64,000 nt of DNA, from assembly GCA_022818135.1 (NCBI GenBank), contig JAFMSR010000015.1, positions 26,487,553 through 26,551,552 on the forward strand, given 5' to 3'. Position numbers and translations under genes: made by a program. Every line of letters starts with the position of its first letter. The stretch's first letter is position 1. Origin of the DNA: Saxidomus purpurata (Eukaryota; Mollusca; Bivalvia; Venerida; Veneridae). Of this stretch, positions 12,719 to 23,920 are shown piece by piece. The notes beneath the pieces are model-generated. The model was not told the DNA's origin. It did not search any database and saw only the letters and a program-made list of their open reading frames with translations.

Positions 12719-13940
12719 TGGAAGCCTTGGAGGGCCACTTTTGAGTTTCGACTTGCGGGTGCTTTTTTTACTTTTGACTTATGACTTTTGTACGCCGTAC
12801 TTTTGACTTATGACTAGAACTACTGTATTGCCTCTTTGGCGTTTTTATTAAAACAATATAAACACGTCAACACTCAATAAATACAATTTCTATTTAAAAG
12901 ATTTTAATAAAATCAATTATATATATACAAGTTACATCATTTGTGTCAATAGTAACAAAATAAAACGTGTTTTAACACGCTTTTTGTTTTTGACTTTTGA
13001 CTTATTACTTATGATTTATGACTTATTACTTTTTGATTTTTGACTTTTGACTTTTGACTTTTGACTTATTACTTTTTGACTTATTACTTATCCTTTTGAC
13101 TTTTTGACTTTTGACTTATTACTTATCCTTATGAAAAAAGCCTAATCCTAACCCTAACCTAACCTAACCCTATACACGGTCCTCACTGAGGACCTTCAGC
13201 GGCAGGTTCAGGTAATACTAGGAACCTGCTACTGAGGACCCAACAATATAACAATATACTTATACATATTACAGCACTTTTAATTTCCTTCGGTATACCT
13301 TGTGATATTAACATATAGATACATAAAAACATAAAAGTAATTTTTTAAAATGTTACCATAGCAACAAAAAATTCAATTTTTTTTTACAGTTCCTTCATAG
13401 TTGGCTTGACGCCTGGGGGCAAGTCCCCAACCCCCGCTTAAAGAAAATTCTCAATTGTATATTATCTTGTTAAAAGAAGGTCTCTGGTAGATAAGAAATA
13501 TGTTGCTTTTATGTACTTATGCTTAATGAGCTACTTCTTTCAAAAAGAGATTTTATTATTTTTTTTATTATTAAAGAAAGAGGACCCCACAGGCCTCCCG
13601 AGCCGAGAGTTGCGTCGCCGCTCACTGCGGAGGCTCCCATGGTCGCCTCCTGACGCGCCGTCACGGCTCTTGATACTAAAATAAATGACAAAGACAAAAG
13701 TACTTAGTTTTTTTTTCAGCAAACAAGTTTACGTGCTACGCACAAACATCTTTTAAAACCTTAATACAGGTTCGATCCCAGTTTATTTGTCACGCAGATC
13801 ATTATGCTTTTTATGCAGTACCATTCTCTTAAAGTGTCTGAAAGTGCGTCATAAGTCAAAAGTCAAAAGTTGAAAGTCATAACTTAAAAGTCAAAAACAC
13901 CCGTAAGTCGAAACTCAAAAGTGGCCCTCCAAGGCTTCCA
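12719..13940 (+). mobile_element. Non-autonomous TIR transposon, copy A (telomere-like repeats inside)
   Basis: Starts TGGAAGCCTTGGAGGGCC and ends with its reverse complement. The terminal inverted repeats are about 43 bp with one mismatch (acttGcgggtg against acttAcgggtg). Flanks show a probable target duplication of 8-10 bp (CATAAAAG at 12709-12716, TATAAAAG at 13941-13948). Inside are 'ttttgacttatgac' subterminal repeats at both ends, a CCCTAA-type telomere-like run at about 13141-13172, a palindromic 'ggtcctcactgaggacc' next to it, and a GC-rich block at about 13580-13670. No transposase frame is present. The duplication size and ends fit a hAT-like or Mutator-like non-autonomous element. 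A second copy lies inverted at 30279-31495. Confidence 0.85.
13141..13172. repeat. Telomere-like CCCTAA run inside copy A
   Basis: Short array of CCCTAAC/CCTAAC units. The homologous position of copy B (about 31056-31100) carries a longer GGGTTA array in the opposite orientation, as expected for an element-internal sequence and not a chromosome end. Confidence 0.8.
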
Positions 13941-14129
13941 TATAAAAGGACTATAGTGGCTTGGACAAGTAACCGTTCACGAGAGTACGGCAATTTGCTC
14001 CTTCAATTTAGTTAGCGATAATACGAAATAGCGAACTCGTTGAGTTTATACAGCAAGCCGTTGATCCAAGCACGACCAAAGGCTTGTTATGTGTCCAAAT
14101 AGCAACAATAGAGAGGGCTTCCACGTTCC

Positions 14130-14890
14130 TCTGCGTAATCCCTATCCTCGTTAGTTATAAACGATCCCATTTTAGAACTTTTGCTGTTGCAATTGATGTA
14201 CCTTCTCAAAGAATCCAGCCTCTTCAATTCTAGCTAAAAGAATATTTTCGAAGAGTTTACATATTACTGGTAATAGAGTAATTGCTTTTAAAGAGTCGGG
14301 ATTCGATAATGTTTTGCCACTCCCTTTATGTAAGGTAAAAATTACACCAACTTTACATTTATATGGAGTTGACATTGACTTGATTATGCGATTAAACAGT
14401 TTTGTCAGATTTGATATCAGGTAGTATCCACCATATTTTAAATGTTCATAAGTGACATTATCAACTGATCCACTTTTGTCGTTTGGCAATGAGCGTATAC
14501 ACTGACATACTTGATTTTCCGTGATATGCGATGTAAAATATTCGTATTCATCTACTTGACATTTAAGAATCTCATCATAGTTTTCGTCAGTAGAAAAATG
14601 AATACAACTTCTCAGAATATTTTCTCAACCTTCAACCGCTATAACGGGATTTGTGATCAACCTGTCCGAGAATTTAATTTCACTTCCCGCGTTCTTCAGT
14701 TTTCTAGGATTACAGGAATTATAACTTCCTAGAAATCTTTCTGATCAAGTTCACTCAGTCTATCAATACGTTATTCCTATCGTTCAAACTTAGAGGCTGC
14801 GTTTCTTAGCATTCGATGAAATTCACTTACAAGTGTCTTATACTCGGAATGCAAGGGCGTATCATTAAGACGCCGCCGGAATTGCTACCC
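14130..14890 (-). pseudogene. LINE-type reverse transcriptase fragment
   Basis: A minus-strand frame (best part about 14580-14172) reads LPNDKSGSVDNVTYEHLKYGG, then a KLFNRII segment and ITLLPVICKLFENILLARIE. These are the first conserved blocks of a non-LTR retrotransposon reverse transcriptase (fingers region, before the catalytic YADD block). Sequence upstream on the same strand (14590-14880) translates to the preceding linker in other frames with stops. The YADD block and everything after it are missing. It is a dead fragment, and it is on the opposite strand to the LINE piece at 15960-16680. Confidence 0.75.
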
Positions 14891-14924
14891 ATTTTCTACT
14901 TACTGATTAATTGAATCGAAGTTC

Positions 14925-14990
14925 CGTTAAGTGGGACGTTTTTCCGTGTGGTTCCGATTACGTGGGACGTTTTTCCGTGTGGTTTGAATG
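14925..14990. repeat. Two copies of a ~32-bp unit
   Basis: The string 'gtgggacgtttttccgtgtg' followed by 'gtt' occurs twice in tandem, each preceded by a 'ttccg(a/t)ta' segment. No function is apparent. Confidence 0.75.
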
Positions 14991-15376
14991 CGTAGGACTT
15001 GATGGGATGCTAGTAACCGAATCTGTAAATTGCGTTACCAAATACATGGAATCTTTTGTCGTTGGGACTGCTATGTAAAATCTTCAACGAAAGGAGTAGG
15101 CCTGTTTTTTGATTCTCCGAGTCCTCTTAAAAAAGTAAAACACATAACGAAAAATAAAATAATGAAAATACGATGTTTTAATAATACCCTGTGTAGGCTT
15201 TGTCGTGACACCAATGGCAATGACTATGTGCAATGGAAATGAGAGCTTTCTCTTTATGGTTTTATCTTTAATACTTGGTACATGGCGTGGTTTTTCTAGT
15301 GCATAATATAGTTTTGATATTTTTATTGTTTTTTTTAGCTAATCTGGCAGAAAGTGCCAGAATGTGGTATTGGGAT

Positions 15377-15860
15377 CGCTCAACGTTCTGCGTCCGTCGT
15401 AGGTCGTATGTCGTACGTCCGTTAACATTTTCCTTCAAACATCTTCTGAAACTACTAAGCCAATTTTGATAAAACTTGGAAGTGGTGTTCCTTGCATGAC
15501 ACCCTCTCATAGTTGTTCAAATAATTCCATTCCATGCAGAACTCTGGTCGCCATGGCAACGGAAAGGAAAAAAATAAATAAAAATCGTCTTCTCAAGAAC
15601 AGGAATGCCTTTATCTTAGATATTTGGCATGCGGCATTGTCTAGTGGACCTCTACCAAGAATTGTTCAAATTATGACCCCCGGGTCAAAATTGACCCCGC
15701 CCGGGGAAACTTCAAACTTCTTCATGTCTAGAACCACTAGGCCTAGCGCTAAGATATTTAGAATATACTAGTAGCATTATGTAGTGGACCTGTACGAAGA
15801 GTGTTTAATCAGAAACCCAAGGTCAAAATTGACCAATTCTGCTATTGATGACCTTGTGTC
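15377..15860 (+). repeat. Dispersed repeat, copy 1
   Basis: Begins with a 'gcgtccgtcgtaggtcgt' tract, then 'cgtacgtccgttaacatttt', 'aagccaattttgataaaact', 'ccattccatgcagaactctgg', and 'tagtggacctctaccaag'. These blocks recur in the same order at 18115-18500 and partly at 17575-18010. This order is typical of an abundant molluscan interspersed repeat. It has no conserved coding frame. Confidence 0.75.
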
Positions 15861-15959
15861 AACCCCTTGAGCTTACCATACTTGATTGTCCTATAAGTTG
15901 TAGAAAGTCAAAAGATACTTTGTGTTTACGTTGATCGACACTTAAAATGGAATCTACAG

Positions 15960-16680
15960 ATAGAGAAATTATGCATAAAACTGTCCTGTAAATTTACACT
16001 ACTTCTTAGAATATCCAAATACCTCACTCTAGAAATAAAACAGATGTTTTATAATGCATATATTCTTCCTGTTCTTGACTATGGGTCAATCACATGGGGT
16101 AATTGTACAAAACAGCTCCTTTTTAAACTAGCCAGTATTCAAAGAAGTATCATAAGATGAATCTTAACAAAGCCTTTGCGTACACCGTCGGCTCCGTTGT
16201 TTAAAGAATTAAAGTTGTTAACTGTTCAAGATCGTCACAAGTTTCACATCGCTACTATGACTTATAAAGCTCTTCACAATATGGCACCTTCGTACATATG
16301 TGAATTTATCCGTATTTCTGAAAATAAAAGGTATCATTTACGTTCCAGCTCAATGGGTATGTTAACACATCCTAGATCTCGAACTGAATATCTTAACCAG
16401 TCATTTAAAGTTGTTGCTATGCAAACTTGGAATTCTATACCAGAAATCATCAGAAACGCAGTTTCCTTAAATGCTTTCAAAAATCAATACAAAACGTGTC
16501 TGCTTAATGTTTAATATGCTTTATAATCACTGGTGTTCTGCTCATTTCTTTTGTGTGTGTACCCCTAATGTATCTTTTTTATATTTTTTGCCTATGCAAT
16601 GTATGTTGATATGTTAAATTGTTGTTTTATAGAAGGCCTCATTGAAAATATGTATGTACATTTAATTTAATTTAATTTCG
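15960..16680 (+). pseudogene. 3' end of a LINE (CR1/L2-like) with A/T-rich 3' tail
   Basis: In one frame from about 15960 to 16514 the translation runs through the C-terminal part of a non-LTR retrotransposon ORF2: MFYNAYILPVLDYGSITWG, then an 'LASIQRSIIR' segment, and finally 'FKVVAMQTWNSIPEIIR' near the end. One in-frame TGA lies at 16158-16160. The frame closes at 16512, followed by a 3' untranslated segment containing 'ggcctcattgaaaata' and a short TTTAA repeat (about 16657-16678). That tail style is seen in CR1-like elements. The reverse transcriptase core is absent, so it is 5'-truncated and inactive. Confidence 0.8.
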
Positions 16681-16689
16681 ATGTATATG

Positions 16690-17570
16690 CGTAATGAGTT
16701 TATACTTTCTGAAATAAAGAATTTATAATTAATATTATTATTATAGCCAATGGTAGCCAGGTGAGCGATATTGGGCCATCTTGGCCCTCTTGTTTCTATA
16801 TCATGATAATGATTGTGAACCATTTTGTAGAATAAAAATAGAAAAGGAAAGAACAGAATCAAATAGAACAGTATACTGTTTATCTTATCAATCAATGGTC
16901 ACAGAAATAACAATAGAATAAAATAATTTAAAGAAGGCATAGAAATCTAGCCCTACTTATATTTGTTGATGACATTCGTTTTAGGTGTAAATAAAATATA
17001 GATCTTAGTAACTGTGATTATTTGTAAAGTATTTTATAATTGTGTATTATGCAAATGAATAAGACTAAACTAAACTATAAAACTATCTAACTGGATCTAG
17101 ATCTAGATCTACTTCGTTTTAGATAAACACCAGTAATACAAGTAATCAAAGTAAATTGCATAATATAATGTAATAAGTTATTATCTCCCTTTAAAGCTTC
17201 ACATTCATAAATGCAAGTGTATTTACTTTGCAATTAACAATAATATTTTTTGAAAATAACAGATACATAATTTAATGATTGTATATATTCTGTTTTATTT
17301 ATTTGCTGATTTCGTTCGATTATAAATACAGCCAGTTATATTAAAAGAGTTTATATATATATTTACTTTTGTATATGTAGGCTCTACAGATGGATCATGG
17401 TCACAATTAATTTACGCTCACCTGAGTAAAACTAAAGCTTAGGTTATTTTGTAGTGCCACCCATCAGAGGTGGACAAGCCTGGCATCAGTGAGTCTTTAT
17501 ACTAGAACTAAATTATGCTGGAACGTGCTTAGAGCGCGTAGTTCATACATCATATAAAACCACATAAATA
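16690..17570. other. AT-rich intergenic
   Basis: No gene seen. Contains a short 'atctagatctagatcta' direct repeat near 17095-17112 and otherwise plain AT-rich DNA. Confidence 0.5.
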
Positions 17571-17574
17571 AACT

Positions 17575-18010
17575 TAAAAATCTTCTTGGCCAAACGCTAC
17601 AGTACTAAGAACTTAGATATTTGTCATGTAGCACTGTTTAGTGTTATTCAAATTATGCCCATCTGGTTACAATTTGGGATGGGTCACTTGTTTTACATAA
17701 AATATTATATAAAGAGCTGATTTTTTTCGTTGTTTTGTGTTCCTCTTCAAACTTGTTGATATCACGCCTCGGTGTCAAAATTGATTCTACCTTGGGTGTT
17801 ACTTTTTCACATACAAATGTATAGAGGAAAGACTTTAAAGATTTCTTTCCAACACCGCAAGGTTTAGAGTTTTTATCTTTGGTCAGTAGCATTGTATATG
17901 ATCCTCAACCAAGCTTGTTCAAATCGTACTGCTGGGTCAAAACTGGAATCTTCAGGGGCGTCACTTGTTTTGCATACACTGTAGAATCGTGTAACAAAAA
18001 CGTCTTGTGT
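17575..18010 (+). repeat. Dispersed repeat, partial copy 2
   Basis: Shares the second half of the family: 'aatcttcttggccaaac', 'cttagatatttgtcatgtag', 'attcaaattatgccc'. It lacks the leading 'cgtccgt' part and is more diverged than the other two copies. Confidence 0.55.
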
Positions 18011-18114
18011 GAAACAGCGAGGCATATAGCTTTCATATTTGGTGTGTAGCTTTGTCTATATAGTCTTCTACCAAAATTGATAGCTCATTTCGCATAAAGT
18101 ACCAGAGTGAGAAT

Positions 18115-18500
18115 TTAGGACGATGAATGTCCGTCGTCCGTTAACATTTTGTTTAAAACGACATCTCCTCTGAAAATACTGGGCTAATGTTGATGAAACT
18201 TGGCAAGGATGTTCATTGTATGAAGCGCTATCAAAGTGTTTAAGCATTCCATTCCATGCAGAACTCTGGTTGTTATGGCAACAATTAGGATAAACCACAC
18301 GGCCTAGAGCTTAGATACATGTATTTAGCATGTAGCATTGCCTAGTGGACCTCTACCAAGATTGTTCAAACTATGAAACTTGTTTTAAATATCTAACTCC
18401 TCGAGATGCCTTGCATGTTCCAATCGAGTTAATCACACAAGGTCAACATAACACCTTCAGGGGGTCAAGGACATGGAACTACAAGTATACCATGTCCACT
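18115..18500 (+). repeat. Dispersed repeat, copy 3
   Basis: Contains in order 'tccgtcgtccgttaacattt', 'atgttgatgaaacttggcaa', 'attccattccatgcagaact', and 'cctagtggacctctaccaag', matching copy 1. Its 'gatgaaacttggcaaggatg' segment resembles the unit of the large minisatellite that begins about 340 bp downstream. Confidence 0.75.
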
Positions 18501-18842
18501 CTGTTATCCTGAACCGCATACTAGATTTTAAAAATAGCATCACGCAAATGTTCCCTGCAAAAGCTGTTGTCAGCTAGTAATATTTTACAAAGTTATAGGC
18601 GAATAATGTGTTTTACTGGGTATTTTATTCACCTTCAGTCCTAATTCTAGTTGTAGTTATAGAACAGTCCAGAGCTTTATGAGCCAATGATTTACTCTAC
18701 TGCAAAGCAAGAAATCGAAATAAACGCACCGGAGTGTTCAGGGGTGAGCTGTTGGGATCAACAACTGCCCGGCGTTCCTCTCTTCCTCCGTAGTCATTAC
18801 ATTGTTTGTAAGCATTCTATATATATATAAAAAAAAAAAGCC

Positions 18843-21800
18843 TAATCTCAATGAAACTTGGTGACAATGTCAATCTCAGTAAAACTTGGTGACAATGTCA
18901 ATCTCAGTGAAACTTGGTGATAAGGTCAATCTCAGTGAAACTTGGTGATAATGTCAATCTCAGTGAAACATGGCGATAAGGTCAATCTCAGTGAAACTTG
19001 GTGATAATGTCAATCTCAGTGAAACTTGGTGATAATGTCAATCTCAGTGAAACTTGGTGATAATGTCAATCTCAGTGAAACTTGGTGACAATGTCAATCT
19101 CAGTGAAACTTGGTGACAATGTCAATCTCAGTGAAACTTGGTGACAAGGTCAATCTCAGTGAAACTTGGTGATAATGTCAATCTCAGTGAAACTTGGTGA
19201 TAAGGTCAATCTCAGTGAAACTTGGTGATAATGTCAATCTCAGTGAAACTTGGTGATAATGTCAGTCTCAGTGAAACTTGGTGATAATGTCAGTCTCAGT
19301 GAAACTTGGTGATAAGGTCAATCTCGGTGAAACTTGGTGATAAGGTCAGTCTCAGTAAAACTTGATGACAATGTCAATCTCAGTGAAACTTGGTGATAAT
19401 GTCAATCTCAGTGAAACTTGGTGACAATGTCAATCTCAGTGAAACTTGGTAATAAGGTCAATCTCAGTGAAACTTGGTGATAATGTCAATCTCAGTGAAA
19501 CTTGGTGATAATGTCAATCTCAGTGAAACTTGGTGATAATGTCAGTCTCAGTGAAACTTGGTGATAATGTCAATCTCAGTGAAACTGTGTGATAATGTCA
19601 ATCTCAGTGAAACTTGGTGATAAGGTCAATCTCAGTGAAACTTGGTGACAATGTCAGTCTCAGTGAAACTTGGTGACAATGTCAATCTCAGTGAAACTTG
19701 GTGATAATGTCAACCTCAGTGAAACTTGGTAATAAGATCTATCTTAGTGAAACTTGGTGATAAGGTCAATCCCAGTGAAACTTGGTGATAATGTCAGTCT
19801 CAGTGAAACTTGGTGATAATGTCAACCTCAGTGAAACTTGGTGATAATGTCAATCTTAGTGAAACTTGGTGACAATGTCAGTCTCAGTGAAACTTGGTGA
19901 TAATGTCAATCTCAGTAAAACTGTGTGATAATGTCAATCTCAGTGAAACTGTGTGATAATTACAATCTCAGTGAAACTTGGTGACAATGTCAGTCTCAGT
20001 GAAACTTGGTGACAATGTCAATCTCAGTAAAACTTGGTGACTATGTCAATCTCGGTGAAACTTGGTGACAATGTCAATCTCGGTGAAACTTGGTGATAAT
20101 GTCAGTCTCAGTGAAACTTGGTGATAAGGTCAATCTCAGTGAAACTTGGTGATAATGTCAGTCTCAGTGAAACTTGGTGATAAGGTCAGTCTCAGTGAAA
20201 CTTGGTGATAATGTCAGTCTCAGTGAAACTTGGTGATAATGTCAATCTCAGTGAAACTTGGTGATAATGTCAATCTCAGTAAAACTTGGTGATAATGTCA
20301 ATCTCAGTAAAACTTGGTGATAATGTCAATCTTAGTGAAACTTGGTGATAATGTCAATCTCAGTAAAACTTGGTGATAATGTCAATCTCAGTAAAACTTG
20401 GTGATAAGGTCAATCTCAGTGAAACTTGGTGATAATGTCAGTCTCAGTGAAACTTGGTGATAAGGTCAGTCTCAGTGAAACTTGGTGATAATGTCAGTCT
20501 CAGTGAAACTTGGTGATAATGTCAATCTCAGTGAAACTTGGTGATAATGTCAATCTCAGTAAAACTTGGTGATAATGTAAGTCTCAGTGAAACTTGGTGA
20601 TAATGTCAATCTCAGTGAAACTGTGTGATAATTTCAATCTCAGTAAAACTTGGTGATAATGTCAGTCTCAGTAAAACTTGGTGACAATGTCAATCTCAGT
20701 AAAACTTGGTGACAATGTCAGTCTCAGTGAAACTTGGTGATAATGTCAATCTCAGTGAAACTTGGTGATAAGGTCAGTCTCAGTAAAACTTGGTGATAAG
20801 GTAAATCTCAGTGAAAGTGTGTGATAATGTCAATCTTAGTAAAACTTGGTGATAATGTCAATCTCAGTAAAACTTGGTGATAAGGTCAATCTTAGTAAAA
20901 CTTGGTGATAATGTCAATCTCAGTGCAACTTGGTGACAATGTCAATCTCAGTGAAACTTGGTGACAATGTCAATCTCAGTGAAACTTGGTGATAATGTCA
21001 GTCTCAGTGAAACTTGGTGATAATGTCAATCTCAGTGCAGCTTGGTGACATTGTCAATCTCAGTGAAACTTGATGACAAAGCCATTTTCAGTGAAACTTG
21101 ATGATAATGTCAGTCTCAGTGAAACTTGGTTACATTGCCAATCTCAGTATAACTTGATGACAATGTCAATCTTAGTGAAATTTGGTGACAATGTCAATTA
21201 GTGAAACTCGGTGAGAATCTCAACCTCAGTGAAACTTGATGAAATGTCAATCTCAGTGAAACTTGGTGATAATGTCAATCTCAGTGAAACTTGATGACAA
21301 TGTCAATCTCAGTAATACTTGGTGACATTGTCAATCTCAATGAAACTTGGTGACAATATCAATCTCAGTATAACTTGGTGACAATGTCAATCTGAGTGAA
21401 ACTTGGTGAGAATGTCAATTAGTGAAACTCGGTGAGAATGTCAACCTCAGTGAAACTTGGTGACATTGTCAACCTCAGTGAAACTTGGTGACAATGTCTA
21501 TCTTAGTGAAACTTGGTGACAATGTCAATCTTAGTGAAACTCGGTGAGAATGTCAACCTCAGTGAAACTTGGTGACATTGTCAACCTCAGTGGAACTTGG
21601 TGACAATGTTCATCTTAGTGAAACTTGGTGACAATGTCAATCTCAGTGAAACTCGGTGAGAATGTCAACCTCAGTGAAACTTGGTGACATTGTCAATGTC
21701 AGTGAAACTTGGTGATGATGTCAATCTCAGTTAAACTTGGTTACATTGTCAATCTCTGTATAACTTGGTGACAATGTCAGTCTTAATGAAACTTGGTGAG

Positions 21801-22400
21801 AATGTCAATTAGTGAAACTAGGTGAGAATGTCAATCTCAGTGAAAGTTGATGACAGTGTCAATCTCAGTGAAACTTGGTGATCATGTCAATCTCAGTGAA
21901 ACTTGATGACAATGTCAATCTCAGTAATACTTGGTGACATTGTCAATCTCAATGAAACTTGGTGACAATATCAATCTCAGTATAACTTGGTTACAATGTC
22001 AATCTTAGTGAAACTTGGTGACAATGTCAATTAGTGAAACTCGGTGAGAATGTCAACCTTAGTGAAACTTGGTGACATTGTCAACCTCAGTGAAACTTGG
22101 TGATAATGTCAATCTCAGTGAAACTTGGTGGCAATGTCAATCTCAGTGAAACTTGGTGACATTGTCAACCTCAGTGAAACTTGGTGACAATGTCAATCTC
22201 AGTGAAACTTGGTGACAATGTCAATCTCAGTGAAACTTGGTGTTAATGTCAATCTCAGTGAAACTTGGTGACAATGTCAATCTCAGTGAAACTTGGTGAC
22301 AATGTCAATCTCAGTGAAACTTGGTGATAATGTCAATCTCAGTGAAACCTGGTGATAATGTCAATCTCAGTGCAACCTGGTGATAATGTCAACCTCAATA
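18843..22400. repeat. 28-bp minisatellite, roughly 127 units
   Basis: Perfectly regular units of CTCAGTGAAACTTGGTGA plus a variable 'taatgtcaat', 'caatgtcaat' or 'taaggtcaat' end, 28 bp each. Some 25-bp variants ('attagtgaaactcggtgag') appear in the right third. Units are nearly uniform to about 20950 and more diverse after that. A 178-bp block is repeated exactly 280 bp (ten units) apart at 20121-20298 and 20401-20578, showing higher-order duplication. The period is not a multiple of three and no long frame runs through it. Confidence 0.95.
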
Positions 22401-22529
22401 AATCTCGAATGAGATTAATACTTGATTAGTTGAAACCTTTTTTACTAATTAAGGTCAGTAAGCCATTCTATATCAACTCTAATAAGTGTCATCTGATTGT
22501 CTTTGTCAACAAATTTGTCTTTTTCTATG

Positions 22530-23640
22530 GCAAGCCAATTTACTATTTAATCAAAATGAGATATCTTTCTGATTTGATAGAGATATCTTCTATCTTCTAT
22601 TAAATTCAGAGATATCTCTGTAATGTATGACATATCTTTCGTTTAACAGAGATATGTCTCAAGTTTTAAAAAGTATCCCCTAATACTAAAGAGATAGCTC
22701 TCAAACAAGCCATTTTACTATTTATTCCAAAAGATATATCTTTCTAATTTCTTTAGCATTGGTGGATATCTTTCAAAACATGAGATATATCGCTATTAAA
22801 AGAAAGGTATCTCCTAATTTACAGAGATATCTGTGAAATTAAGAAATATATCCCATATTTTAGGAGATATTTCTATGGGTTAAAAGGGAGGCTCGATCGG
22901 GTTACAGGGATCATACTTTTCTTTTATTAAGCCCAAAATATACAGAGATCAGTTATTATGTGTTTGTTGCTTTCAAAGATATCTATCACAAAATAACTTT
23001 GAAAGATATAGTTTTTTCTATTAAATGGTATCTCTTTCAGTTCCAGAGATATTACTATTGAATAACATGACATTTTCTAAAAACCTGAAATATCCTTTAT
23101 TTACAGAGATATCTCTGTAAATGTAAAATATATTTCTGCAATTCTGAAAGATATCACTGTAATTTTGAAAGATATCTCGCAAAATAGAAATATATTGTTC
23201 AAATAATGTTAAACATATATCTCTTTTCGTTTATGAGATATCACTTATGGTTTAATACATATCTCTTAAAGTTTAGGAGATATCTTGCTATCTCTTAGAG
23301 ATATATCGCAAGTCATTTTGCTGTTTATTCAAAAAAGCCATATCTTTCTAAATTCAATGAGATTGATTGAGAAGATATCTCTCTTTTTTAACAGAAATCT
23401 CTTTTCCATATATATCTTTTCGAGTAGAAGATATATCTATGTATGGCAGAGAGATATCTATTTAGTTTTGGGAGATATCTTTCAAAACATGAGATATATC
23501 TATATTAAAAGAGAGAAATCTCTTCACTTTAAGACATATTAGGAGATATGTCTATGAAATCAGGAGAGATATCTCTTTTTTTATTAAATAGTAAATTGGC
23601 TTGGCAAAGAGATATCTCTATCAGAACGAAATATATCTCT
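22530..23640. repeat. GATATC-palindrome cluster bounded by inverted repeats
   Basis: About 1.1 kb in which AGATATCT/GAGATATCTC-type palindromes recur every 20-40 bp, together with 'catatatct' variants. The left edge 'ggcaagccaatttactattt' (about 22529) returns inverted at about 23582-23604 ('aaatagtaaattggcttggc'). Degenerate internal relatives of this edge sequence occur near 22705 and 23309. The outline (inverted ends, no gene) suggests an old foldback or MITE-type element whose interior expanded by palindrome duplication. This is inference. Confidence 0.65.
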
Positions 23641-23689
23641 TCAGAGAGATATCTTTTTGGAATAAGTGGTGAAATGGATTACCATAATT

Positions 23690-23920
23690 TTCTTTCTTTT
23701 TTGTTGGCACAAGGTCAACTATGACCTTGATCTCTTATCTAAAAATCAACAAGGTCACTTTCACTGTCATGACCAGTCTCTCAGCCAAGTATTATGACCA
23801 ATAATTTGATCAACTGACCTCAAAACGCAATAGGGGAGGTTATCTATTTAATGCTATGACATTAGGGTTGATCATCAAATTATTACTATTGATCTTTTGA
23901 CCTTGACATTTTGAGCAATA
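23690..23920. repeat. Remnant of a 'gaccttgac'-type dispersed repeat
   Basis: Contains 'caaggtcaactatgaccttg', 'gacctcaaaacgcaatagg' and 'ttgaccttgacatttt', phrases shared by a common class of molluscan interspersed repeats. Too degenerate to set borders. Confidence 0.45.

Noticed and set aside
18843..22400. CRISPR-like array
   Set aside because: Units are contiguous 28-bp tandem copies with no unique spacers and no cas genes. The genome is animal, so this is a minisatellite.
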